NCBI GenBank assembly: GCA_016294075.1
Contig: JAEDCQ010000002.1
Span: 355,898 to 419,897 of the forward strand
Direction of reading: 5' to 3'
Length of the DNA: 64,000 bases
From: Lachnospiraceae bacterium
Lineage (GTDB): Bacteria; Bacillota; Clostridia; Lachnospirales; Lachnospiraceae
Made by a program: the position numbers and the translations under genes. This document shows positions 9,085-16,628 of the stretch, piece by piece. The stretch's first letter is position 1; each line of letters starts with the position of its first letter. The notes beneath the pieces are model-generated. The model worked only from the letters and a program-made list of their open reading frames with translations. It did not search any database and had not been told where the DNA came from.

Positions 9085-10143
9085 ATGAGTCAGTATTCTG
9101 TGTTATTGGTGGATGATGAAGAGGATGTGATAGCAGGATTTTTACTTACAGGTATGGTGGGAATATTATCCGGCTGTTCGCTTCGACAGACTCGGGAAGC
9201 GGAAAGTATCAAAATTGGAGTGACGGTCTATGATCAGTATGATACTTTTGTTTCTCAAATGATGGAAGTCTTTAAGAACTATGCCGGTGAGAAGGAAGCA
9301 GAAACCGGGATTGCAATTACTATTGAAATGTATAATGCAGCGGATAGCCAGACGACACAAAACAGCCAGGTAGAAAGCATGATTAACGACGGCTGTGATG
9401 TAGTCTGTGTCAATCTGGTCGATCGAACGGAGCCCACTACGGTTATTGATATGGCTGAAAAAAACAATGTGCCGGTTATTTTTTTTAACCGCGAGCTGGT
9501 GGAAGAAGACCTTGAACGCTGGGAACGGTTATACTATGTGGGCGCAAAAGCTTTTGAATCGGGAATCATGGAGGGAGAAATTGCGGCAGCAGCCTTTCAA
9601 AATAATTCCTCTTCGGATAAAAACGGGGATGGAATGATTCAATATCTTGTTCTTGAGGGCGAAGCGGGCCATCAGGATGCTATTGTAAGGACGGAGTATG
9701 CGGTCAGTACAATTGTGGAAAGTGGGATAGACGTAGAAAAAGTCGGATATGCCATTGCCAATTGGAATCGTGCGCAGGCCCAGACAAAAATGGCACAGCT
9801 GTTGCCGGAATATGGCTCCGAAATAGAGCTTGTGCTTGCCAATAATGACGATATGGCTTTAGGAGCAATAGATGCATTAAAGGCGGCGGATATCAGCAGA
9901 AATGACTGGCCGGTTATTGTCGGAATAGACGGCACGGATGTAGGACTTGAGGCTGTAAAAAAGGGAGAAATGATAGGTACGGTTTATAATGATAAAGAAG
10001 GGCAGGCACAGGGAATTCTTAATCTTGCCTTTGCACTTTCTACGGACGGAAACCTTAGTGAATTAGCATTAGAGGATGGAAAATATCTTCGTCTTCCTTA
10101 CGCTAAGGTGTTGCCTGAGGATGTAGATGCTTATTTAAAATAA
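9085..10143 (+). CDS. second sugar-binding lipoprotein, fused to a response-regulator N-terminus
   Basis: 352 residues. Residues 36-352 are a substrate-binding protein related to MglB, with DKNGDGMIQYLVLEGE (calcium loop) and LANNDDMALGAIDALKAA. Before it lies a hydrophobic stretch ending in the lipobox LSGC, cysteine at residue 31. The first 16 residues, MSQYSVLLVDDEEDVI, are instead typical of the receiver domain of an AraC-type (YesN-like) response regulator, including the acidic DDEE phospho-site cluster. A lipoprotein signal should start with basic residues, so the acidic start probably impairs export. The best explanation is an in-frame deletion that removed most of a regulator, and any sensor kinase after it, down to the signal peptide of this protein. 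Alternative starts at GTG 9127 and ATG 9157 lack good ribosome sites. Confidence 0.75.
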   Translation: MSQYSVLLVDDEEDVIAGFLLTGMVGILSGCSLRQTREAESIKIGVTVYDQYDTFVSQMMEVFKNYAGEKEAETGIAITIEMYNAADSQTTQNSQVESMINDGCDVVCVNLVDRTEPTTVIDMAEKNNVPVIFFNRELVEEDLERWERLYYVGAKAFESGIMEGEIAAAAFQNNSSSDKNGDGMIQYLVLEGEAGHQDAIVRTEYAVSTIVESGIDVEKVGYAIANWNRAQAQTKMAQLLPEYGSEIELVLANNDDMALGAIDALKAADISRNDWPVIVGIDGTDVGLEAVKKGEMIGTVYNDKEGQAQGILNLAFALSTDGNLSELALEDGKYLRLPYAKVLPEDVDAYLK

Positions 10144-10149
10144 AAACAG

Positions 10150-10178
10150 TTGACAGATTAAGTGTGAGGTAGTATATT
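10150..10178 (+). promoter_or_regulatory. strong sigma-A promoter of the fatty-acid operon
   Basis: Perfect TTGACA (10150-10155), 17-base spacer, TATATT (10173-10178). Transcription should start near 10185, just before the palindromes listed next. Confidence 0.85.
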
Positions 10179-10187
10179 GCATATAAA

Positions 10188-10222
10188 TAGTTTGATAGTC
10201 AAAATATTTGATTATCAAACTA
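10188..10222 (+). promoter_or_regulatory. double FabT-type operator
   Basis: Two palindromes, TTTGATAGTCAAA (10191-10203) and TTTGATTATCAAA (10207-10219), centres 16 bases apart. Both match the TTTGA-N3-TCAAA core known for FabT, the MarR-type repressor of fatty-acid genes in streptococci. The two also form one 16-bp inverted repeat with a single mismatch, followed by TTTTTT, so an RNA attenuator is an alternative. The site lies just after the transcription start expected from the promoter. A FabT-like gene ends this operon. Confidence 0.75.
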
Positions 10223-10289
10223 TTTTTTGATGAAAAAAATATTAGCGGAATCATAAGAATACGCAGACAAAAAAGAAAGGAAAAAAATC

Positions 10290-10523
10290 ATGTTAGAAAG
10301 AGTAAAAGAAATTATTGAAGAGCAGTTAAATTTAGAAGATGTAGAAATCACGGAAGAAACCAGATTTAAAGAGGATTTGGATGTAGACTCCCTTGATTTA
10401 TTTGAATTGGTAATGGCTTTTGAAGAGGAATACGGAGTAGAGATTCCTTCCGAAGAATTAGAAAGCCTTACAACAGTAGGCGCTGTAATCAAATATATGC
10501 AGGATAAAGGTGTAGATGCATAA
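10290..10523 (+). CDS. acpP: acyl carrier protein
   Basis: 77-residue acidic carrier of growing acyl chains. The DSLDLFEL motif gives serine 34 as the phosphopantetheine attachment site. Four-helix ACP size and the usual EEEYGVEIP segment are present. AAAGAAAGG precedes the start. First gene of the operon, directly after the FabT-type operator and 8 bases before fabK. Confidence 0.96.
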   Translation: MLERVKEIIEEQLNLEDVEITEETRFKEDLDVDSLDLFELVMAFEEEYGVEIPSEELESLTTVGAVIKYMQDKGVDA

Positions 10524-10531
10524 GGAGTACT

Positions 10532-11464
10532 ATGAAGACTAGAATCACAGAGCTTTTAAATATTGAATACCCAATCATCCAGGGTGGAATGGCATGGGTT
10601 GCAGAGCACAATCTGGCTGCTGCGGTATCAAATGCCGGAGGACTGGGTCTTATCGGTGCAGGTGGTGCTCCTGCGAAATTTGTGCGGGAACAGATAAAGA
10701 AGGCGAAGGATAAGACAGATAACCCTTTTGGTGTGAACATTATGCTGATGAATCCGGAAGCGGATGCAATTGCACAGGTAATTGTAGAGGAAGGCGTGAA
10801 GGTCGTGACGACCGGCGCCGGTAATCCTGCAAAATACATGGAAATGTGGAAAGAGGCAGGGGTAAAGGTTATTCCTGTTGTAGCAAGTGTGGCTATGGCA
10901 AAACTGATGGAACGTGCCGGCGCCGATGCGGTTGTGGCAGAGGGAATGGAAAGCGGCGGACACATCGGTTCAACTACGACCATGGCACTTGTTCCGCAGG
11001 TTGTGGATGCGGTGTCTGTTCCTGTTATTGCAGCCGGTGGTATCGGTGACGGAAGGGGCTTTGCTGCAGCCATGATGCTTGGTGCGCAGGCCGTACAAAT
11101 CGGAACACGCTTTGTTGTGGCAAATGAATCCATTGTACATAGCAATTATAAGCAGAAGATTGTGAAGGCAAAGGATATCGATTCCACCGTAACCGGAATG
11201 TCCCACGGTCATCCGGTCCGTGCAATCCGCAATCAGATGACAAAGGAATATCTGCGTCTGGAAAAAGAAGGTGCGGATTTTATGGAACTGGAAAGGCTTA
11301 CATTGGGTGCACTTCGCAAAGCCGTTATCGATGGTGATGTTGTAAACGGAACCCTGATGGCGGGGCAGATTGCAGGACTTGTTAACAAAGAACAGTCATG
11401 TAAGGAAATTATTTCAGAGATTATGAATCAGGCGGAAGAACTGCTTGGAAATCAGAAAAGATAA
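10532..11464 (+). CDS. fabK: enoyl-ACP reductase II (FMN-dependent)
   Basis: Reduces trans-2-enoyl-ACP with NAD(P)H, the last step of each elongation cycle. 310 residues, TIM-barrel flavoprotein of the NPD/2-nitropropane dioxygenase fold. EYPIIQGGMAW at the N-terminus, EGMESGGHIGSTTT and the FMN phosphate loop AAGGIGDGRG are visible. FabK, not FabI, is the usual enzyme in these Firmicutes and the context of acpP and fabD supports it. AAGGAG precedes the ATG. Confidence 0.94.
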   Translation: MKTRITELLNIEYPIIQGGMAWVAEHNLAAAVSNAGGLGLIGAGGAPAKFVREQIKKAKDKTDNPFGVNIMLMNPEADAIAQVIVEEGVKVVTTGAGNPAKYMEMWKEAGVKVIPVVASVAMAKLMERAGADAVVAEGMESGGHIGSTTTMALVPQVVDAVSVPVIAAGGIGDGRGFAAAMMLGAQAVQIGTRFVVANESIVHSNYKQKIVKAKDIDSTVTGMSHGHPVRAIRNQMTKEYLRLEKEGADFMELERLTLGALRKAVIDGDVVNGTLMAGQIAGLVNKEQSCKEIISEIMNQAEELLGNQKR

Positions 11465-11498
11465 AACTTTAAGGGAAATATTTATAAGGAGATTGACC

Positions 11499-12422
11499 AT
11501 GAATAAGATTGCGTTTGTTTTTCCGGGGCAGGGTGCCCAATATGTGGGTATGGGAAAAGAATTTTATGATGCCTATCCGGAGGCAAAGGAAGTATTTCAG
11601 CTTGCAGGTGAAGTGAGCGGGCTTGATATGGAAAAGCTGGTGTTTACGGAAAACGAACAGCTTAACATTACGGAATATACACAGATTGCCATGCTGGCTG
11701 CGGAAGTGGCAACATGGAAGGTGTTGGAGAGCAAGGGAATTAAGGCAGATGTCTGTGCAGGACTTTCCCTCGGTGAATACGGTGCATTGGCAGTATGTGA
11801 TGTAATGGATTTGAAAGATTTATTCAGAGTCATTCGCAAAAGAGGAATATACATGCAGGAGGCGTATCCGACCGGCGGTGCAATGAGTGCAGTGCTTGGT
11901 TTGGATGCGCTTACTGTGGAAGCTGTTTGTGAAAAAACAGAGGGTATCGTGTCTGTTGCAAACTATAACTGTCCGGGACAGATTGTGATTACCGGAGAGG
12001 AAGCAGCAGTAAACAAAGCAGCCGAAGCACTTATGCAGGCAGGTGCAAAGCGCTGTATTCCGTTAAAGGTTAGTGGTCCGTTCCACTCTGCGTTACTTAA
12101 GGATGCAGGAGAAAAATTGTATGAGGAGTTAAAAGATGTTACGGTCCGTGCTCCCAAGATACCATATTTGACAAATGTAACAGCGGATTATGTAACAAGT
12201 GATGAAAATATTAAAGAACTGCTGAAGCAGCAGGTGTCAAGCTCTGTGCGCTTTTGGCAGAGTATAGAGAAAATGATTGCAGACGGTGTGAATGTATTTA
12301 TAGAAATCGGTCCCGGCAAAACCTTAAACGGATTTATCCGTAAAATCAGCAGGGAGGTAAAAGTGCTGAATCTGGATAAACTTGCAGATTTGGAACGTGT
12401 AATGGAGGAGCTTTCATGTTAA
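11499..12422 (+). CDS. fabD: malonyl-CoA:ACP transacylase
   Basis: Transfers malonyl from CoA to ACP. 307 residues. FPGQGAQYVGMG near the start, and the nucleophile elbow GLSLGEYGAL with serine 90; the usual His is replaced by Leu in GLSLG, a common variant. FHSALL carries the catalytic histidine region and EIGPGKTL closes the fold. ATG 11499 has AAGGAG 7 bases upstream; the longer frame from 11445 overlaps fabK and is rejected. The end overlaps the fabG start by 7 bases, so the two are translationally coupled. Confidence 0.95.
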   Translation: MNKIAFVFPGQGAQYVGMGKEFYDAYPEAKEVFQLAGEVSGLDMEKLVFTENEQLNITEYTQIAMLAAEVATWKVLESKGIKADVCAGLSLGEYGALAVCDVMDLKDLFRVIRKRGIYMQEAYPTGGAMSAVLGLDALTVEAVCEKTEGIVSVANYNCPGQIVITGEEAAVNKAAEALMQAGAKRCIPLKVSGPFHSALLKDAGEKLYEELKDVTVRAPKIPYLTNVTADYVTSDENIKELLKQQVSSSVRFWQSIEKMIADGVNVFIEIGPGKTLNGFIRKISREVKVLNLDKLADLERVMEELSC

Positions 12423-13156
12423 CAGGAAAAACAGCAGTGGTAACCGGTGCGGCAAGAGGGATTGGTAAGGAAATTGCTCTGACTCTGGCAAAGAACGGAG
12501 CAACGGTTATCGTGAATTATAACGGCTCAAAGGAGCGGGCGGAAGCAGTTGTCTTAGAAATCAAGGCAGCAGGCGGAGAAGCCGAAGCCATGCAGTGTAA
12601 CGTGGCAGATTTTGAAGCAAGTGAAAAAATGGTACAGGATGTACTTTCAAAATATAAAAAGGTGGATATTCTGGTAAATAATGCCGGAATCACAAAAGAT
12701 AATCTGATTATGCGAATGACGGAAGAAGATTATGATGCAGTTTTAGATACAAATTTAAAAGGTGCATTTAATATGATTCGTCATCTATCAAGAAATTTTA
12801 TAAAACTAAGAGGCGGCAAGATTGTAAATATTTCTTCTGTCAGCGGCGTTATGGGTAATGCCGGACAGAGTAATTACTCTGCTTCTAAAGCAGGATTAAT
12901 CGGGCTTACGAAGAGCGTGGCAAGAGAATTGGCAAGCCGCAATGTATGTGTCAATGCAGTGGCTCCGGGTTTTATTGCTACAGAGATGACCGAAGTTTTA
13001 TCGGAAGAGGTACAGAAAAAAATAAAAGAAATGATTCCTCTGGGTAAGATGGGAAGCCCGAAGGATGTAGCTGAGCTGGTATTGTTTTTGGCGGGGAGCC
13101 GGTCGGATTATATTACCGGACAGGTAATGCATGTAGACGGCGGTATGGTGATGTAA
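12416..13156 (+). CDS. fabG: 3-oxoacyl-ACP reductase
   Basis: NADPH-dependent reduction of 3-oxoacyl-ACP. 246-residue classical SDR: TGAARGIG cofactor loop near residue 8, NNAG at about 87, and the catalytic Ser, Tyr154 and Lys158 (YSASK). GGAGG lies inside fabD, 8 bases before the ATG. The stop codon is part of a 20-bp tandem repeat that continues into the gap before fabF. Confidence 0.96.
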   Translation: MLTGKTAVVTGAARGIGKEIALTLAKNGATVIVNYNGSKERAEAVVLEIKAAGGEAEAMQCNVADFEASEKMVQDVLSKYKKVDILVNNAGITKDNLIMRMTEEDYDAVLDTNLKGAFNMIRHLSRNFIKLRGGKIVNISSVSGVMGNAGQSNYSASKAGLIGLTKSVARELASRNVCVNAVAPGFIATEMTEVLSEEVQKKIKEMIPLGKMGSPKDVAELVLFLAGSRSDYITGQVMHVDGGMVM

Positions 13157-13196
13157 CCATCCCCACGGTGATGTAATCATCCCCACGGTGATATAA
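13147..13196 (+). repeat. 20-bp tandem repeat across the end of fabG
   Basis: Unit GGTGATGTAAyCATCCCCAC occurs at 13147-13166 and 13167-13186, followed by a partial third copy GGTGATATAA to 13196. The first copy includes the last codons and stop of fabG; the later copies repeat that stop. Confidence 0.85.
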
Positions 13197-13250
13197 GACC
13201 AAAGCAGGATGGACGAAACACAAAGTCATAAGAAAGGGATAGGGAAGGCT

Positions 13251-14486
13251 ATGAAAAGACGAGTAGTGGTAACCGGTCTTGGTGCGATTACACCAATCGG
13301 AAACAGTGTGGAAGAATTCTGGAACGGCATAAAAGAAGAAAAAATCGGTTTTGCTCCGATTACATATTTTGATACAACGGATTACCGCTGTAAATTGGCG
13401 GCAGAGGTAAAGAATTTTGACCCTGCACAGTACATGGATAAAAAAGCGGCAAGAAGAATGGAGCAGTTCTGCCAGTTTGCCGTTGCGGCAGCAGGCGAGG
13501 CAATAAAGGATGCAGGTCTGGATATGGAAAAAGAAGACCCGTATATGGTCGGCTGTAATGTCGGAAGCGGAATCGGAAGTCTTCAGGCAATGGAAAGAGA
13601 GCATGACCGTTTAAAGGAAAAAGGTCCGAATAAGGTAGGCCCCATGCTTGTTCCGCTTATGATTTCCAATATGGCAGCAGGTAATGTCAGCATTGCATAC
13701 GGATTAAAAGGAAAGAGCTTAAATGTTGTTACGGCATGTGCAACAGGTACACATTCTATCGGTGAAGCATACCGTACGATTCAGTATGGTGATGCAGATG
13801 TCATGATTGCAGGCGGAACCGAAAGCTCTGTTACTCCAATCGGTATCGCCGGATTTTCAGCTTTGACGGCACTTTCTTCTTCGGAGGATCCGACACGCTG
13901 TTCTATTCCGTTTGATAAGGAGAGAAATGGATTTGTAATGGGTGAGGGAGCCGGAATCGTAGTTTTGGAGGAGCTGGAACACGCAAAAGCACGCGGCGCT
14001 AAGATTTATGCTGAGGTAATCGGCTACGGATGCTCTTCGGATGCATATCATATCACCTCTCCGGCAGAAGACGGAAGCGGTGCGGCAAGGGCCATGACAA
14101 ATGCGATGGCAGACGGTAAAGTGAAACCGGAGGATATTACTTATATCAACGCACACGGAACCAGCACGCATCATAACGATTTATTCGAAACAAAGGCAAT
14201 CAAGCTTGCTTTTGGAGAGCATGCATATAATTTAAAGATTAACTCCACCAAATCTATGGTAGGTCATCTGCTCGGAGCAGCAGGAGCCGTGGAATTCTTA
14301 ACCTGTGTAAAGGAAGTGGAAGAAGGCTTTATTCATAAAACAGTAGGCTTGCAGGAAACAGAAGAGGAAATGGACTTAAACTACTGTAAGCAGAGTTATC
14401 GTGAGGAAGTTCCTTACGCACTGAGTAATTCCCTTGGCTTTGGCGGACATAACGCCAGCCTGTTAATTAAAAAGTACGAAGCATAA
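13251..14486 (+). CDS. fabF: 3-oxoacyl-ACP synthase II
   Basis: Condensing enzyme that extends acyl-ACP with malonyl-ACP. 411 residues, thiolase fold. Catalytic cysteine 163 in VVTACATGTHS, then NAHGTSTHHND and KSMVGHLLGAAG giving the two histidines and the lysine of the Cys-His-His class. The start at 13251 (MKRRVVVTGLG) fits the family; the frame extends to 13209, but those 14 residues are not conserved. AGGGAAGG lies just upstream. Confidence 0.96.
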   Translation: MKRRVVVTGLGAITPIGNSVEEFWNGIKEEKIGFAPITYFDTTDYRCKLAAEVKNFDPAQYMDKKAARRMEQFCQFAVAAAGEAIKDAGLDMEKEDPYMVGCNVGSGIGSLQAMEREHDRLKEKGPNKVGPMLVPLMISNMAAGNVSIAYGLKGKSLNVVTACATGTHSIGEAYRTIQYGDADVMIAGGTESSVTPIGIAGFSALTALSSSEDPTRCSIPFDKERNGFVMGEGAGIVVLEELEHAKARGAKIYAEVIGYGCSSDAYHITSPAEDGSGAARAMTNAMADGKVKPEDITYINAHGTSTHHNDLFETKAIKLAFGEHAYNLKINSTKSMVGHLLGAAGAVEFLTCVKEVEEGFIHKTVGLQETEEEMDLNYCKQSYREEVPYALSNSLGFGGHNASLLIKKYEA

Positions 14487-14500
14487 AAAGGAGAAAACAG

Positions 14501-14932
14501 ATGGCAGTATATACAGCGAAAGAAATTATGGAGATTATTCCGCACAGGCATCCGTTTATGCTGATTGATACAATTGAAGAATTAGAGCCCGGTGCAAGAG
14601 CGGTAGGAAAAAAGTGTGTCAGCTTTAACGAGCCCTATTTTGCAGGGCATTTTCCAAACAATCCTGTTATGCCCGGTGTGCTAATTATGGAGGCTCTTGC
14701 TCAGGTCGGTGCGGTGGCAATTTTGGGACTGCCGGAAAATAAAGGGAAAACGGCTTATTTTGCGGGAATTGACAAGGCAAAATTTAAGCAGATGGTAATT
14801 CCCGGTGATGTGTTAATGCTGGAAACAAAAATCATCAAAACAAAAGGACCGATTGGAGTCGGGGAAGCGGTTGCAACGGTAAACGGAAAGGTAGCAGCAA
14901 AAGCAGAATTGACTTTTGCCATAGGAAAATAA
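14501..14932 (+). CDS. fabZ: 3-hydroxyacyl-ACP dehydratase
   Basis: Removes water from 3-hydroxyacyl-ACP. 143-residue hot-dog fold protein. IIPHRHPFMLID at the N-terminus and AGHFPNNPVMPGVLIMEALAQ, with catalytic His50 and the glutamate of LIMEA, are diagnostic. AAGGAG precedes the ATG, 14 bases after fabF. In related clusters accB usually lies just before this gene; here it does not. Confidence 0.96.
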   Translation: MAVYTAKEIMEIIPHRHPFMLIDTIEELEPGARAVGKKCVSFNEPYFAGHFPNNPVMPGVLIMEALAQVGAVAILGLPENKGKTAYFAGIDKAKFKQMVIPGDVLMLETKIIKTKGPIGVGEAVATVNGKVAAKAELTFAIGK

Positions 14933-14970
14933 AAGCCCTAAAATGGTTTTTGTTCAGAAAGGAAAGTAAC

Positions 14971-16617
14971 ATGGATGATATTGTAGAAATAAAATGTCCG
15001 AAATGTAAGAAGATGGTAAATCGTGACAGAGTTGTAAAGAAAAAATACGTCTGTTACGAGTGTGGCGGTTATTTTCGTGTGAAAACAAATAACCGCATTC
15101 GTATGGTAGCGGATATAAAAAGCTTTATTCCGTGGTTCGAGGACATGCCGATAAGCAATCCTCTTCATTATGAAGGCTATGAGGAAAAGCTTGCGGATAC
15201 AAGAGAAAAAACCGGTTGTAATGAAGCAGTAACGGTAGGACAGTGCAAAATATACGGTGAAGATGCAGTAATCGGAGTTTGTGAGACCCGTTTTATGATG
15301 GGAAGCATGGGTCAGGTTGTAGGAGAAAAAATAACCCGTGCGATTGAACGTGCGACAGAGCTTCATCTGCCTGTATTTCTTTTCTGCGCCTCCGGTGGTG
15401 CCAGAATGCAGGAGGGGATTGTTTCCCTGATGCAGATGGCTAAGACTTCTGCCGCTATAAAAAGGCATGGTGATGCCGGACTATTATATTGTACGATTCT
15501 GACAGATCCTACAACGGGTGGTGTAACAGCGAGCTTCGCAATGCTTGGTGATGTTATTATGGCAGAGCCGGGAGCACTCATCGGATTTGCGGGACCGCGT
15601 GTTATTAAGCAGACAATCGGTCAGGAGCTTCCCGAGGGCTTTCAGACATCCGAGTTTTTACTGGAACATGGTTTTATAGATGGAATCGTTCTGCGTGAGA
15701 ATCTGAAAAAGACATTGTATTACCTGATTAAAACGCATCAGTGTAAGGAAGGAAAATACGCCCGGTTTCAGCAAAATCTGGATTTCCATTTTGAATTAAA
15801 TGAAATAATAAAAGAACGCTCGTGGATGAGTCTGCCCAGAACTGCATGGGAAAAAGTAAAAGCGGTAAGACAGGTAGAACGTCCGGCAGCAACTGATTAC
15901 ATTGAATATATATTTGACTTTTTTGTAGAAGCACATGGTGACCGCTATTTTAAGGATGATGCGGCCGTTGTCGGAGGACTTGCCTATATTGACGGCCAGC
16001 CTGTTACGATTGTTGCGGATGTGAAGGGAAAAGATGTAAAGGAGTGTCAGGAACGCAATTTCGGGATGCCGATGCCGGAAGGGTATCGGAAAGCGCTTCG
16101 TCTTATGAAACAGGCGGAAAAATTCAACCGTCCGATTATCAGCTTTGTCAATACTCCGGGCGCATTCTGCGGAATTGAGGCGGAGGAACGCGGACAGGGA
16201 GAGGCAATTGCCAGAAACCTTCTGGAAATGTCTGCGTTAAAGGTACCGGTTCTCTGTATTCTGATTGGGGAAGGCGGCAGCGGCGGAGCACTTGCTACAG
16301 CAGTCGGAAATGAAGTATGGATGCTGGAAAACTCAACCTATTCCATTCTTTCGCCGGAGGGCTTTGCTTCTATTTTATGGAAGGATTCCGGTAAAGCGCA
16401 GGAAGCCAGTGAAGTAATGAACATTACAGCGCAGGATTTGAAACGTCTCGGTATTATTGAGCAGATTATACCGGAATACGGCGGTGCAGACAAAAAAACG
16501 GTGGAATCCATTGCCGGGTATATGAAAGAACAAATTAAAGAATTTCTGGAGAAATATGACGGCATGAGCGGTGAAGAAATCGCAAACCGACGGTATGAAA
16601 GATTTCGTGAATTTTAA
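14971..16617 (+). CDS. accDA: acetyl-CoA carboxylase carboxyltransferase, fused beta and alpha subunits
   Basis: Moves the carboxyl group from biotin to acetyl-CoA to form malonyl-CoA. 548 residues join two usually separate subunits in one chain. Residues 1 to about 275 are AccD: a zinc ribbon with Cys9, 12, 28 and 31, then the crotonase-like core with ASGGARMQEG and PTTGGVTASFA. From about 290 to the end is AccA: DRYFKDDAAVVGG, NTPGAFCGIEAEERGQ and GEGGSGGALA. No stop or start lies between the halves, so the fusion is real in this sequence. ATG 14971 has AAAGG 8 bases upstream. accB and accC, the biotin carrier and carboxylase, are not in the window. Confidence 0.94.
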   Translation: MDDIVEIKCPKCKKMVNRDRVVKKKYVCYECGGYFRVKTNNRIRMVADIKSFIPWFEDMPISNPLHYEGYEEKLADTREKTGCNEAVTVGQCKIYGEDAVIGVCETRFMMGSMGQVVGEKITRAIERATELHLPVFLFCASGGARMQEGIVSLMQMAKTSAAIKRHGDAGLLYCTILTDPTTGGVTASFAMLGDVIMAEPGALIGFAGPRVIKQTIGQELPEGFQTSEFLLEHGFIDGIVLRENLKKTLYYLIKTHQCKEGKYARFQQNLDFHFELNEIIKERSWMSLPRTAWEKVKAVRQVERPAATDYIEYIFDFFVEAHGDRYFKDDAAVVGGLAYIDGQPVTIVADVKGKDVKECQERNFGMPMPEGYRKALRLMKQAEKFNRPIISFVNTPGAFCGIEAEERGQGEAIARNLLEMSALKVPVLCILIGEGGSGGALATAVGNEVWMLENSTYSILSPEGFASILWKDSGKAQEASEVMNITAQDLKRLGIIEQIIPEYGGADKKTVESIAGYMKEQIKEFLEKYDGMSGEEIANRRYERFREF

Positions 16618-16628
16618 GGAAGATAATT

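Noticed and set aside
10489..11145. Long opposite-strand frame over fabK (218 codons)
   Set aside because: It is a shadow of fabK with low-complexity text and no ribosome site.
14938..15468. Opposite-strand frame of 176 codons over accDA
   Set aside because: Shadow frame with no family features; accDA is certain.
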